Shown: piece after piece, positions 29,188-36,467 of the stretch
Position numbering within the stretch: the stretch's first letter is position 1
Layout: every line of letters starts with the position of its first letter
Origin: Hyphomicrobiales bacterium
Lineage (GTDB): Bacteria; Pseudomonadota; Alphaproteobacteria; Rhizobiales; Methylopilaceae
Reading direction: 5' to 3'
DNA length: 64,000 nucleotides
NCBI GenBank assembly: GCA_022842205.1
Contig: JALHQA010000001.1
Span: 1-64,000, forward strand
The notes under the pieces: model-generated
Databases searched by the model: none
What the model saw: only the letters and a program-made list of their open reading frames with translations
What the model was told of the DNA's origin: nothing
Translations under genes and position numbers: made by a program

Positions 29188-29198
29188 CTAATGACTCC

Positions 29199-29609
29199 TC
29201 AGGCCCGCAGGATTTCGAGTGTGCGCGCCACCATGCGGCGCGTGGCGCCGATGACGCCGAGATTGGCTTCGTAGCTGCGCTGCGCCTCGCGCAGATCCAT
29301 CTGCTCGACCAGCGAATTGACGTTTGGTGTCAGGACATAGCCGCTCGCGTTCGCGGCGGGATGGCCGGGCTCGTATTTCGACTGGAACGCCGACCTGTCG
29401 CGCTCGATGCGTCCCATCTCGACAAGCTGCGCGCCGAGCGCGTCGTCGAAGCTCGCCTTGAAGGTCGGCACCTTGCGCTGATACGGGTTGCCGCCCGGCG
29501 TCGACGCGGTCGAGTCCGCGTTGGCGATGTTTTCGGAAATGATCCGCATGCGGCCGGACTGGGCCTTCAGGCCCGAAGCCGCGATCATGACTGAGCGCAG
29601 GAAATCCAT
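29199..29609 (-). CDS. flgC: Flagellar basal-body rod protein FlgC
   Basis: A 136-residue proximal rod protein. It has the N-terminal rod motif ASGLKAQSGRMRIISENIANADST and the C-terminal helix DLREAQRSYEANLGVIGATRRMVARTLEIL. It contains NPYQRKVPTFKASF and ends at the normal length. It is preceded by flgB in the same operon. It is exported by the type III apparatus without a Sec signal. Confidence 0.95.
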   Translation of the reverse strand: MDFLRSVMIAASGLKAQSGRMRIISENIANADSTASTPGGNPYQRKVPTFKASFDDALGAQLVEMGRIERDRSAFQSKYEPGHPAANASGYVLTPNVNSLVEQMDLREAQRSYEANLGVIGATRRMVARTLEILRA

Positions 29610-29621
29610 GATTTTGCCTCC

Positions 29622-30020
29622 TTAGGCTCGCCGCCCGATGGCGGTCTTCAGCATTCCGAGGCCGCGGCTGTAGAGCTGCGAGACCATCTGGTAGTCCATG
29701 ACGTTCTGGCTGACGCGCATCACTTCCTCCTCGAGCACGACAGCATTGCCCTCGGGGGTAATCTCGTAAGTCTTTGCCTTTTCAGGCTCCTGTGCCCGCC
29801 CCCCGGAGGGGCCGAGATGCATCGGGCTCGTCGTCGCCAGCTGGACGCCCGCCGCGGCGCTGCTCGCCATCGCGCCGAAGGACGGCTCCTTGAGGTCACG
29901 CGCCCGGTAATTCGGCGTGTCCGCATTGGCGACATTTTGTGCCAGTACGCTCTGGCGTTCCTGGTGCCAGCTCATGCGCTGCTTCAGCATGCCCACAAGC
30001 GGAAGGTCGGCGAACTGCAT
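29622..30020 (-). CDS. flgB: Flagellar basal-body rod protein FlgB
   Basis: A 132-residue proximal rod protein and first gene of the flgB-flgC-fliE-fliQ-fliR-flhB operon. The N-terminus contains the rod motif RQSVLAQNVANADTPNYRARDL; the C-terminus has EEEVMRVSQNVMDYQMVSQLYSRGLGMLKTAIGRR. A perfect CtrA-like box lies 55 bp upstream of the start, shared with the divergent fliO-fliP operon. Confidence 0.95.
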   Translation of the reverse strand: MQFADLPLVGMLKQRMSWHQERQSVLAQNVANADTPNYRARDLKEPSFGAMASSAAAGVQLATTSPMHLGPSGGRAQEPEKAKTYEITPEGNAVVLEEEVMRVSQNVMDYQMVSQLYSRGLGMLKTAIGRRA

Positions 30021-30074
30021 CGAATCTCCGGCTCGCTCATCACGAGAACTAGGAAGAAATTGCCGGGTGTATGG

Positions 30075-30089
30075 TTAATCCCGCGTTAA
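30075..30089. promoter_or_regulatory. Perfect CtrA-like box between flgB and fliO
   Basis: TTAA-TCCCGCG-TTAA matches the CtrA full-site consensus TTAA-N7-TTAA exactly. It lies 55 bp before flgB and 88 bp before fliO, so one site could serve both divergent operons. Confidence 0.65.
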
Positions 30090-30177
30090 CGAAGGGAAAC
30101 CACTCGCCTCGGCGGTAAGGTTTTGTTAGTTTGCCGTCCCGAGGCCGCGGCGGCGGACGGTAGGTAGGGGTATAGGC

Positions 30178-31209
30178 GTGGAAACACTATTTGGCGGCGA
30201 CCTGTCGGTCCCCGTGCGCTTCGCCATCGCTTTCGGCGTGGTCCTTTCGCTTATTGCGCTCACATTCGTCGGCATCCGGCGTTTCGCCGGCCGCAGGCTG
30301 CCGCTGTCGAACGGCGGCCGCGCCCGCCAGCCGCGCCTTGGCGTGCTCGATGCGTTCGCGATCGACGCGCGCCGCCGCCTCGTGCTCATCCGCCGCGACA
30401 ATGTCGAACATCTCATCATGATCGGCGGGCCGAACGATGTTCTCGTCGAGAGCGAGATCGTCCGCGCGCCCGCCCAGGCCGCGCTCGCCCCGCAGCAGGC
30501 GCGCCGCGCGCCGGGCGAAAACAGCCGCGCCGCCGTTGCGCCGCCGCAAGGTCAAGTGCAGCAGCGTTCGCTGCCCGCGCCGGAACAGCCCGCCGCCGTC
30601 GAACCGCCGGCCGAACCCGCGCCGCTGCGTCCCGCCGCGTTCCGCAACGCGTTCCAGCGTTCGCCGGAACAGGCGCAGGCCCCCGCTGCCGCGCGCGCCC
30701 CTGCGCCGACACCGCCGGCCGCCGCCATGCCTCCGGCCCGCCCAGCTGCTGCGCCTCCGGCCCCGCCGCGCGCACAGCGCGAAGTCGCCGTCGAAGGCGC
30801 GGAACAGGAAGCCGCGCGGCCGAAGGCCAATATCGATCCGCTCTATGCGGACATCGAGCGCAAGCTCGGCGAAGCGCTGTCGCGCGCGCCGTCCTCGCCG
30901 CCGACCGCTCCTCCGCCCGCACGTGCATCCGCGCCTGCGCCGCAGCCGGCCCGAGCGTCCGCACCGCCGCCGCCGAATTTCGAACGTCCCGCTCCTCCGC
31001 CCGGTTTTGAGCGTCCCGCGCCGTCCTTCTCGCGTCCGGCCACGCCGCCGCCCGCACCGGCACGGCCGGCCGCACCGCCGCCCCCGCTCCGCCGTCCGGA
31101 GCCCGCGGCAGCACCCGCGCCCGCCGCGAAGGATGCCGACGGAAAGAGCCATCTCGACGCTCTCGAGGAAGAGATGGCGAGCCTGCTCGGGCGCGACCGC
31201 TCGTCATGA
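30178..31209 (+). CDS. fliO: Flagellar biosynthesis protein FliO, long proline/alanine-rich form
   Basis: The first ~95 residues are FliO-like: one transmembrane helix (about 14-34) and then the small cytoplasmic domain LGVLDAFAIDARRRLVLIRRDNVEHLIMIGG. FliO helps assemble FliP in the export gate. The remaining ~245 residues are low complexity, rich in Pro and Ala, with a short helical patch (DPLYADIERKLGEALSR) and an acidic C-terminal helix LDALEEEMASLLGRD. Classical FliO is about 120 residues, so the tail is an extension seen in some rhizobia. The start is GTG behind TAGGGG. It overlaps fliP by four bases (ATGA), supporting the call. Confidence 0.8.
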   Translation: METLFGGDLSVPVRFAIAFGVVLSLIALTFVGIRRFAGRRLPLSNGGRARQPRLGVLDAFAIDARRRLVLIRRDNVEHLIMIGGPNDVLVESEIVRAPAQAALAPQQARRAPGENSRAAVAPPQGQVQQRSLPAPEQPAAVEPPAEPAPLRPAAFRNAFQRSPEQAQAPAAARAPAPTPPAAAMPPARPAAAPPAPPRAQREVAVEGAEQEAARPKANIDPLYADIERKLGEALSRAPSSPPTAPPPARASAPAPQPARASAPPPPNFERPAPPPGFERPAPSFSRPATPPPAPARPAAPPPPLRRPEPAAAPAPAAKDADGKSHLDALEEEMASLLGRDRSS

Positions 31210-31946
31210 CGCGCCGCCGAAAGGCAGCGTATACCTCCACTGTACTGGCATTGATCGCGGCGCTCGCCGCCGGGGCCGCGCACGCCCAGGGCGTGACCGT
31301 CGATCTCGGCCAGGGCGGCGTCTCGGAACGCGCGCTTCAGCTGGTCGCGCTCATCACCGTCCTGTCGATCGCGCCGTCGATCCTCATCATGGTGACGAGC
31401 TTCACGCGCATCGTCGTCGTGCTGTCGCTGCTCCGCGCCGCGCTCGGCACGCAGACCGCCCCGCCGAACTCCGTCATCATTTCGCTGGCGCTGTTCCTCA
31501 CCGCCTTCATCATGGCGCCTGTATTCACGACAGCCTACAACACCGCCGTGGTGCCGCTGATCGCGGGCGAGATCCAGCCGCAGGAGGCGTTCGACCGCGC
31601 CACCCCGCCCTTCAAGACCTTCATGCTGCAGCATGTCCGCGAGAAGGATCTGCGCCTGTTCGCCGACATGGCGCAGGAAACACCCGCCTCGCCTGAAGAA
31701 GTGTCCCTGCGCGCGCTCGTTCCGGCCTTCATGATCTCCGAACTGCGCCGCGCCTTCGAGATCGGCTTCCTGCTCTTCGTGCCGTTCCTCGTCATCGACC
31801 TCGTCGTGGCCTCGATCCTGATGTCGATGGGCATGATGATGCTGCCGCCGATCATCGTGTCCTTGCCGTTCAAGCTGATCTTCTTCGTGCTGGTCGACGG
31901 CTGGAACCTCGTCGCGGGCTCGCTGGTCGAGAGCTTCGTGCGTTGA
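31206..31946 (+). CDS. fliP: Flagellar biosynthetic protein FliP
   Basis: A 246-residue core subunit of the export pore. A cleavable signal peptide (ALIAALAAGAAHA) is followed by ALITVLSIAPSILIMVTSFTRIVVVLSLLRAALGTQTAPPNSV, the signature of FliP. A periplasmic loop and the helices LVPAFMISELRRAFEIGFLLF and VLVDGWNLVAGSLVESF follow. It overlaps fliO by four bases. Its stop codon is followed after a single base by palindromic repeat A2. Confidence 0.96.
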   Translation: MTRRRKAAYTSTVLALIAALAAGAAHAQGVTVDLGQGGVSERALQLVALITVLSIAPSILIMVTSFTRIVVVLSLLRAALGTQTAPPNSVIISLALFLTAFIMAPVFTTAYNTAVVPLIAGEIQPQEAFDRATPPFKTFMLQHVREKDLRLFADMAQETPASPEEVSLRALVPAFMISELRRAFEIGFLLFVPFLVIDLVVASILMSMGMMMLPPIIVSLPFKLIFFVLVDGWNLVAGSLVESFVR

Positions 31947-31947
31947 C

Positions 31948-32053
31948 CTCATCCTGAGGAGCGAGCGAAGCTCGCGTCTCGAAGGATGAGGAGGCAGGCT
32001 CACGTGCGGCCCATCCTTCGAGACGCCGCCTTTCGGCGGCTCCTCAGGATGAG
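31948..32053. repeat. Inverted pair of palindromic repeats A2 and A3 after fliP
   Basis: A2 (31948-31990) runs CTCATCCTGAGGAG...CTCGAAGGATGAG with inner hairpin GCGAGC/GCTCGC. A3 (32012-32053) is the same unit in the opposite orientation with inner hairpin GCCGCC/GGCGGC. The outer ends match A1, while the inner stems differ but remain paired. Confidence 0.85.
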
Positions 32054-32077
32054 GATTGAAGATGTCGCGAGACTGAC

Positions 32078-32389
32078 ATGGACGCATGGCTTTACATCCT
32101 GCGATGTGCCGATGGCAGTTATTACACCGGCACAACGCGCGCCAGCCTTGAGGCCCGCATGGCCCAGCACAATGGCGGACATTTCGGCGGCTATACATCC
32201 AAGCGCCTGCCGGTGGCTCTCGCCTTCTCGCAGCCCTTCGATCGCATAACCGACGCCATCGCCGCCGAGCGTCAGGTCAAAGGCTGGACCCGTGCCAAGA
32301 AGGAAGCCTTGATAGCCGGCAACCTTGAACTTCTGCCAGAACTCGCACGCCGGAAAACCGGCTTTGCCAATCCACAATCCTCATCCTGA
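32078..32389 (+). CDS. GIY-YIG domain protein (YhbQ/UPF0213-like)
   Basis: A 103-residue stand-alone GIY-YIG module. It has WLYILRCADGSYYTGTT (the LYI...YTG form of the motif), RMAQHNGG with the usual Arg/His, and AIAAERQVKGWTRAKKEALI with the Glu and Lys near the active site. Small relatives of this group are common in bacteria, with uncertain roles in DNA repair or processing. Repeats flank it: A2/A3 end 24 bp before the start, and A4 supplies its last codons and its TGA stop. Confidence 0.85.
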   Translation: MDAWLYILRCADGSYYTGTTRASLEARMAQHNGGHFGGYTSKRLPVALAFSQPFDRITDAIAAERQVKGWTRAKKEALIAGNLELLPELARRKTGFANPQSSS

Positions 32390-32420
32390 GGAGGCGCGCA
32401 GCGCCGTCTCGAAGGATGGG
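32380..32420. repeat. Palindromic repeat A4 overlapping the end of the GIY-YIG gene
   Basis: Nearly identical to A1, including the GGCGC/GCGCC inner hairpin. The TGA stop of the GIY-YIG gene (32387-32389) lies inside it, so the last three serine codons come from the repeat. Confidence 0.85.
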
Positions 32421-32499
32421 CAGCGAATTCGAACGGCCACAAACCGTTTACCGTCCTTCCCGATCTCCTTTGACCCCGCGCCCCGGCGCGCCCATCTGT

Positions 32500-32778
32500 A
32501 TGGGCATGAAAGCCGCCGTTCTCGCGCTCATGGTCCTCATCGCCGCCGGTACGCACGCCGGGGCCGCGACCTATGTCTCGGGCTTCACCCCACGCTTCGG
32601 CACCGCCCCGCAGAACCCGAACAATCCGGACTACCGCCCGCCGGACAGGCCGCGCAGCACGTTCGACTTCAACATCGATATCGGCACCGACTGGTGCGAC
32701 AGCCGATGGTGCGAGGACGACGATCGCGGCCGCGACCGGGATCGCGACCGCCCCCGCCGGCACCGCGACCGCCGCTAA
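32500..32778 (+). CDS. Small secreted protein of unknown function
   Basis: I do not recognise this 92-residue protein. From ATG 32500 (or 32506) it has a good signal peptide (AAVLALMVLIAAGTHAGA), then a mature domain with a proline/asparagine-rich stretch and DIGTDWCDSRWCEDDD, with two cysteines that could pair. The tail alternates Asp and Arg (DRGRDRDRDRPRRHRDRR), a low-complexity charged end. The track start at 32416 lies in repeat-derived sequence and is unlikely. The signal peptide and codon use support a real gene; the function is unknown. Confidence 0.55.
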   Translation: MGMKAAVLALMVLIAAGTHAGAATYVSGFTPRFGTAPQNPNNPDYRPPDRPRSTFDFNIDIGTDWCDSRWCEDDDRGRDRDRDRPRRHRDRR

Positions 32779-32804
32779 ACCGCCTCTTCTCCGGCCAAAA
32801 ATAT

Positions 32805-32824
32805 ATTCAACAAAACGGTTGAAT
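32805..32824. promoter_or_regulatory. Operator 1 for the ArsR-type regulator
   Basis: ATTCAAC-N6-GTTGAAT is a perfect 7-bp inverted repeat. Its centre lies 39 bp upstream of the centre of operator 2, and it covers the likely -35 region (TTGAAT). Confidence 0.7.
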
Positions 32825-32843
32825 AATTTTTGGGCGGCGCTAT

Positions 32844-32863
32844 ATTCAACCTCATGGTTGAAC
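32844..32863. promoter_or_regulatory. Operator 2, spanning the ArsR start codon
   Basis: ATTCAAC-N6-GTTGAAC repeats the operator 1 arms, with one imperfect end. The spacer CTCATG contains the ATG of the regulator gene. A TATATT (32841-32846) overlapping its left arm could be the -10 box, which would put transcription start on or next to the ATG. Confidence 0.7.
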
Positions 32864-33219
32864 AACAGCATCTCGACGCCGTCTTTTCCGCCCTCGCGGA
32901 CCCCACCCGCCGCGCCATGCTGCGCGCCCTCGCCAAGGGCGAGCGCAGCGTCGGCGAACTGGCAGCGCCCTTCGACATGAGCTTTGCCGGCGCCGCCAAG
33001 CATGTGAAGGCGCTGGAGACGGCCGGCCTCATCTCGCGCCGCGTCGATGGCCGCAACCATGTCTGCAGCCTCAACGTCCAGCCCATGCACGGCGCGATGG
33101 AATGGCTGCGCTACTACGAGAACTTCTGGAACGAGCGTCTGGACAAACTGGCCGAAGAGCTGGGCGATCCGCCGCGCAGATCCCCCACCCCCCAAAAGAA
33201 AACACGGAGGCGTACATGA
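32854..33219 (+). CDS. ArsR family winged-helix regulator
   Basis: A 121-residue repressor. It opens VEQQHLDAVFSALADPTRRAML, followed by the HTH RSVGELAAPFDMSFAGAAKHVKALETAGL and the wing RRVDGRNHVCSLN. The metal-binding Cys motif of ArsR/SmtB sensors is absent, so it is of the non-metal type usually paired with SRPBCC proteins. ATG 32854 gives the right length; the track start at 32830 lies within the operator region. It overlaps the SRPBCC gene by four bases and is probably autoregulated through the two flanking operators. Confidence 0.9.
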   Translation: MVEQQHLDAVFSALADPTRRAMLRALAKGERSVGELAAPFDMSFAGAAKHVKALETAGLISRRVDGRNHVCSLNVQPMHGAMEWLRYYENFWNERLDKLAEELGDPPRRSPTPQKKTRRRT

Positions 33220-33737
33220 CCGAGTATGCAACGGCCCTTGCCGAGGACACCGTGCGCATCGAGCGCGATCTTCCCGGCCCCATCGAAAAGGTCTGGGCCT
33301 ATCTGACCGAAAGCGACAAGCGCGAGACCTGGCTCGCCCGCGGGCCGATGGATTTGCGCGAAGGCGGCAAGGTCGAACTGACCTGGGAAAACGACAATCT
33401 GTCTAAGAACGACATCCCGAGGCCCGAGAAATACGCGCACAAGAAGACCGACACGATGCGTGGAAAGATCGTCGAATGCGACGCGCCCCGCCTTCTCAGC
33501 TTCACCTGGGGCTGGCCAGAAGGCTCCATCGTCACCTTCGAACTGACGCCGAAAGGCAACCGCGTCCATCTTGTCATTACGCATGCGCGCCTGCCCGACC
33601 GCCCGAACAAGCTCGGCGTCTCCGGCGGCTGGCACAGCCATCTCGATATTCTGGTCGATATCCTGTCGGGCAAGGAACCCCGCCCCTTCTGGAAGAACTT
33701 CACGAAGCTGCAGGCCGAATACGAGCAGCGGATGTGA
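33216..33737 (+). CDS. SRPBCC (AHSA1-like) domain protein
   Basis: A 173-residue START/Bet v1-like protein of the activator of Hsp90 ATPase 1 (AHSA1) family. The conserved start is VRIERDLPGPIEKVWAYLTESDKRETWLARGPMDL; SFTWGWPEGSIVTFELTP and a C-terminal helix HLDILVDILSGKEPRPFW follow. These proteins bind hydrophobic ligands; the ligand here is unknown. It is coupled to the ArsR gene (ATGA overlap, CGGAGG ribosome site). A paralogue lies at 35905-36450. Confidence 0.88.
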   Translation: MTEYATALAEDTVRIERDLPGPIEKVWAYLTESDKRETWLARGPMDLREGGKVELTWENDNLSKNDIPRPEKYAHKKTDTMRGKIVECDAPRLLSFTWGWPEGSIVTFELTPKGNRVHLVITHARLPDRPNKLGVSGGWHSHLDILVDILSGKEPRPFWKNFTKLQAEYEQRM

Positions 33738-33876
33738 GGGGCGCGCAGCGCGCCCCTCTCTCCCGCTTGCGGGAGAGAGCCGACGCCGGAGGCGAGCGGA
33801 GAGAGGGGAAAACCACGAAAGCTCTTCCGTTCTCCCCGGAGCGCTCCGCGCTCTCGGCCTCTCCCGTGAACGGGAG
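33738..33876. repeat. Cluster of palindromic repeats (type B) after the SRPBCC gene
   Basis: Directly after the stop is a 19-bp palindrome GGGGCGCGC-a-GCGCGCCCC (33738-33756), then CTCTCTCCCGC/GCGGGAGAGAG (33756-33779) and CTCCCG/CGGGAG (33861-33876). The CTCTCCC/GGGAGAG arms match the element translated in pbpC at 3607-3718. It may also terminate the convergent operons. Confidence 0.75.
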
Positions 33877-33891
33877 ACGTGGCGTTCACTT

Positions 33892-35064
33892 CTACGCTGC
33901 CTTCATCACCACCTTGATGCAGCCATCCTCCTTGTTCATGAAGGGGTCGAACATTTTCGGTCCGTCCTCCAGCGTCACCCGGTGGGTGATGAGGAAGCTC
34001 GGATCGATCTCGCCCTCGCCGATGCGGTTAAGAAGTTCGTCCGAATAGCGGTTCACATGGGTCTGGCCGGTCTTGATGGTCAGACCCTTGTTCATCACCG
34101 CGCCGAACGGAATCTTGTCGACGAGGCCGCCATAGACGCCGGGGATCGAGACGATGCCGCCCGGGCGGCACACATAGAAGATCTCGCGCAGTACATGCGG
34201 CCGGTCGCTTTCCAGCATCAGCATCTGCTTGACGCGGTCGTAGACGGAATCGAGCGAGCGCGTGGTGTCGGCTTCGAGGCCCACGGCGTCAATGCACTTG
34301 TCCGGCCCCTTGCCGCCGGTCAGTTCGTTGATGCGCTCCAGCACGCTTTCGTCGTCGTAATTGATAGTAGTTGCGCCGGAATACGCCGCCATTGCCAGGC
34401 GCTCCGGTACCTTGTCGACGACAAAGACCTTCTGCGCGCCAAGCAGGAACGCGCTCTTGATGCAGAACTGGCCGACCGGCCCCGCGCCCCACACGCCGAC
34501 CCAGTCGTCCGGCTGGATGTCGCAATTCACGGCCGCCTGCCAGCCGGTGGTGAAAATGTCGCCGAGGAACAGAACCTGCTCGTCGGACAGCCCGTTGGGA
34601 ATGACGATCGGCGAAACATCGGCATAGGGAACGCGTACATATTCGGCCCATCCTCCGGCAAAGCCGCCGGTGATGTGAGAGTAGCCAAACATACCGGCAC
34701 CGGCATGGCCGAAGAACTTGTCGCCGAGATCCTTGCGCGGGTTCGTTGTCTCGCAGGCCGACCAGTTGCCGCGGCGGCACTGCTCGCATTCGCCGCAGCA
34801 GATCGTGAACGGCACGACGACGCGGTCGCCGACCTTCAGCTTCTTGTTGGCCGCGCCGACCTCGACCACCTCCCCCATGAACTCGTGGCCCATGATATCG
34901 CCCTTCTCCATCGTAGGCACAAAGCCGTTGTACAGATGAAGGTCGGAGCCGCAGATCGCGCAGCAGGTCATCTTGATGATGGCGTCGCGCTCATGCTCGA
35001 TCCGGGGGTCGGGAACGCTTTCGCAGCGGATATCTTTCTTGCCGTGATAGACGAGCGCGCGCAT
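33892..35064 (-). CDS. Zinc-dependent alcohol dehydrogenase (formaldehyde dehydrogenase-like MDR)
   Basis: A 390-residue zinc MDR enzyme. Catalytic zinc ligands are Cys in CAICGSDLHLYNG and His/Glu in GHEFMGEVVEVG. The structural zinc lobe is CCGECEQCRRGNWSAC. The nucleotide-binding loop is GVWGAGPVGQFCI. The insertion and length resemble glutathione-independent formaldehyde dehydrogenase-like members rather than plain ADH. It oxidises an unidentified alcohol or aldehyde with NAD(P). The track ORF starts at 35154; ATG 35064, with AGGA 9 bp upstream, gives the standard MRALVYHGKKDIRCE start. Confidence 0.9.
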   Translation of the reverse strand: MRALVYHGKKDIRCESVPDPRIEHERDAIIKMTCCAICGSDLHLYNGFVPTMEKGDIMGHEFMGEVVEVGAANKKLKVGDRVVVPFTICCGECEQCRRGNWSACETTNPRKDLGDKFFGHAGAGMFGYSHITGGFAGGWAEYVRVPYADVSPIVIPNGLSDEQVLFLGDIFTTGWQAAVNCDIQPDDWVGVWGAGPVGQFCIKSAFLLGAQKVFVVDKVPERLAMAAYSGATTINYDDESVLERINELTGGKGPDKCIDAVGLEADTTRSLDSVYDRVKQMLMLESDRPHVLREIFYVCRPGGIVSIPGVYGGLVDKIPFGAVMNKGLTIKTGQTHVNRYSDELLNRIGEGEIDPSFLITHRVTLEDGPKMFDPFMNKEDGCIKVVMKAA

Positions 35065-35197
35065 GAGGTATTCCTGCTTTTCGCGGGTTCCATGCAGCAA
35101 ACCGGCCAATCCGTCATTTGGTTGCGAAATGGGGAATAAATCGCCGGTTATCATAGGGGTAGCCGCACATACTAATATGACCTTTGGGGAAAGCCGA

Positions 35198-35371
35198 ATG
35201 TTCGAGAACCGCGCAGCGCAGCCCGCGTCGTTTCCGGGAGATCGAGCCTTCCGGCCGAAGGCGGTCGATTACGGGTCTATGGCCGACGCGCTCAGGCGCC
35301 AGATACACATGATCCGTGGAACCGATGCGCTGAGTTTGTGCTCATGGGCCAGAAAGGCCGTTGGCCATTAG
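35198..35371 (+). CDS. Small hypothetical protein
   Basis: A possible 57-residue protein, MFENRAAQPASFPGD..., with a good ribosome site (GGGGAAAG, about 7 bp before ATG). It has no recognisable domain, signal peptide or membrane segment. It is mildly basic, with helical potential in MADALRRQIHMIRG. An in-frame ATG at 35177 is an alternative. Support is the ribosome site and isolation from other genes only; it could be spurious. Confidence 0.35.
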   Translation: MFENRAAQPASFPGDRAFRPKAVDYGSMADALRRQIHMIRGTDALSLCSWARKAVGH

Positions 35372-35431
35372 CTCCCATGCTCGGAATCACAGCGCGAAAT
35401 TGGAAGGCGACCAATCTTCCACGCCTGCCAG

Positions 35432-35629
35432 TTATCTCTCTGGTGGCTCGCCAACGGCGGGCTGCTCGCGTTCCTGAATAGCCGTGTCTTCCTGAGCCGC
35501 GATGACTTCGTAAAACGTCGCCTGCGTTTGGAGCATCCGCTTTTCACCCGCAGTTCGGTTTTCGTGCGCGCTCTTTTTCAGACGCTCCGCTTCCTTCCGA
35601 AAATCGTTCTTGAGGTCAGGGTTGGGCAT
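35432..35629 (-). CDS. Small charged helical protein of unknown function
   Basis: A 65-residue, highly charged protein with an almost continuous predicted helix (LKNDFRKEAERLKKSAHEN and EKRMLQTQATFYEVIAAQE). A clear GGAGG precedes ATG 35629. I do not recognise the family; small charged proteins of this kind are frequent in rhizobial genomes. It lies alone between the alcohol dehydrogenase and an SRPBCC gene. Confidence 0.55.
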   Translation of the reverse strand: MPNPDLKNDFRKEAERLKKSAHENRTAGEKRMLQTQATFYEVIAAQEDTAIQEREQPAVGEPPER

Positions 35630-35844
35630 GACAGCCTCCAGCCCTTGGGGCGGGAACGCATCGATCTCCCAGCCGGCAGCGCCCTAATCCAGTAGCTGCC
35701 GATGGTCGAAACGTAGAGCGCTTGCGTAAAGAGTCGAGTCGCCATTGCGGCTGGATACAAACGTATAATATGCGCATAATATTCCTATCCCGTGCTACAT
35801 ACGGCCCGCTTTTAAATCACAAGGGCGCATCTAAAGGCGTATGG

Positions 35845-35874
35845 GTCCCGGGCTCCGCTTCGCGGCCCCGGGAC
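35845..35874. repeat. Hairpin repeat GTCCCGGG / CCCGGGAC
   Basis: Perfect 8-bp arms around a 14-base GC-rich spacer, 30 bp upstream of the second SRPBCC gene. The element resembles rhizobial intergenic repeats; it has no T-tract. Confidence 0.6.
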
Positions 35875-35904
35875 ACCAACTGAAAACCGAGGACCCAAGC
35901 ACCG

Positions 35905-36450
35905 ATGAGAGACCCCGCGACCGAGATTGCCCCCGGCACCATCCGTTTCGAGCGCAATTTGCCCGGCCCCGTGAACCGCGTGTGGGACTACCTCACCCAC
36001 CCCACGATCCGCGGCCGCTGGCTCGGCTCCGGCCCGATGGAGCTGAAGGAAGGCGGCGCGTTCGAGATCACCTTCCGCCCCGACGAGCTGACGCCGCATG
36101 CGGAAGTCGCGCCCGAGAAGCATTATTCGCCGAAGGCCGTCACGGTGCGCGGCGAGGTGAAGGACGTGAAGTTTCCCTTCATCCTCACTTTGTCCTGGCC
36201 CGCCGCCGGGCCGGATTCGACGGTGGGCTTTGTATTGACGCAGGTGCACGGGCTCGTCCGCCTCACCCTCACCCACAGCGGCATCGAAAGCCGCGAGAAG
36301 CAGATCGAGACCGCCGCCCTCTGGCACGCGCATCTCAACATCTTCGAGGCGAAGTCGAACATGGTTCTGCCGCCACCGTTCTGGAAGCGCTTCGCCGAAT
36401 ATGAGGAAAAATACGCCGAGGTGTTTCCCGGCCAGGCGCCGGCCAGCTAG
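35905..36450 (+). CDS. Second SRPBCC (AHSA1-like) domain protein
   Basis: A 181-residue paralogue of the protein at 33216-33737; compare IRFERNLPGPVNRVWDYLTHP with IERDLPGPIEKVWAYLTES, and the shared GPM-LxEGG motif. It has its own upstream region and no ArsR gene. The ligand is unknown. No ATTCAAC-type operator is visible ahead of it, so it is probably regulated differently from its paralogue. It is convergent with the large TPR gene. Confidence 0.85.
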   Translation: MRDPATEIAPGTIRFERNLPGPVNRVWDYLTHPTIRGRWLGSGPMELKEGGAFEITFRPDELTPHAEVAPEKHYSPKAVTVRGEVKDVKFPFILTLSWPAAGPDSTVGFVLTQVHGLVRLTLTHSGIESREKQIETAALWHAHLNIFEAKSNMVLPPPFWKRFAEYEEKYAEVFPGQAPAS

Positions 36451-36467
36451 CCGTCAGGCCCGGTGCA

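Noticed and set aside
30621-31140. Pro/Ala-rich coding repeat in fliO as a possible tandem repeat or CRISPR-like array
   Set aside because: The sequence is compositional low complexity, not a regular array with constant repeats and spacers. No CRISPR array or cas gene was seen anywhere in the window.
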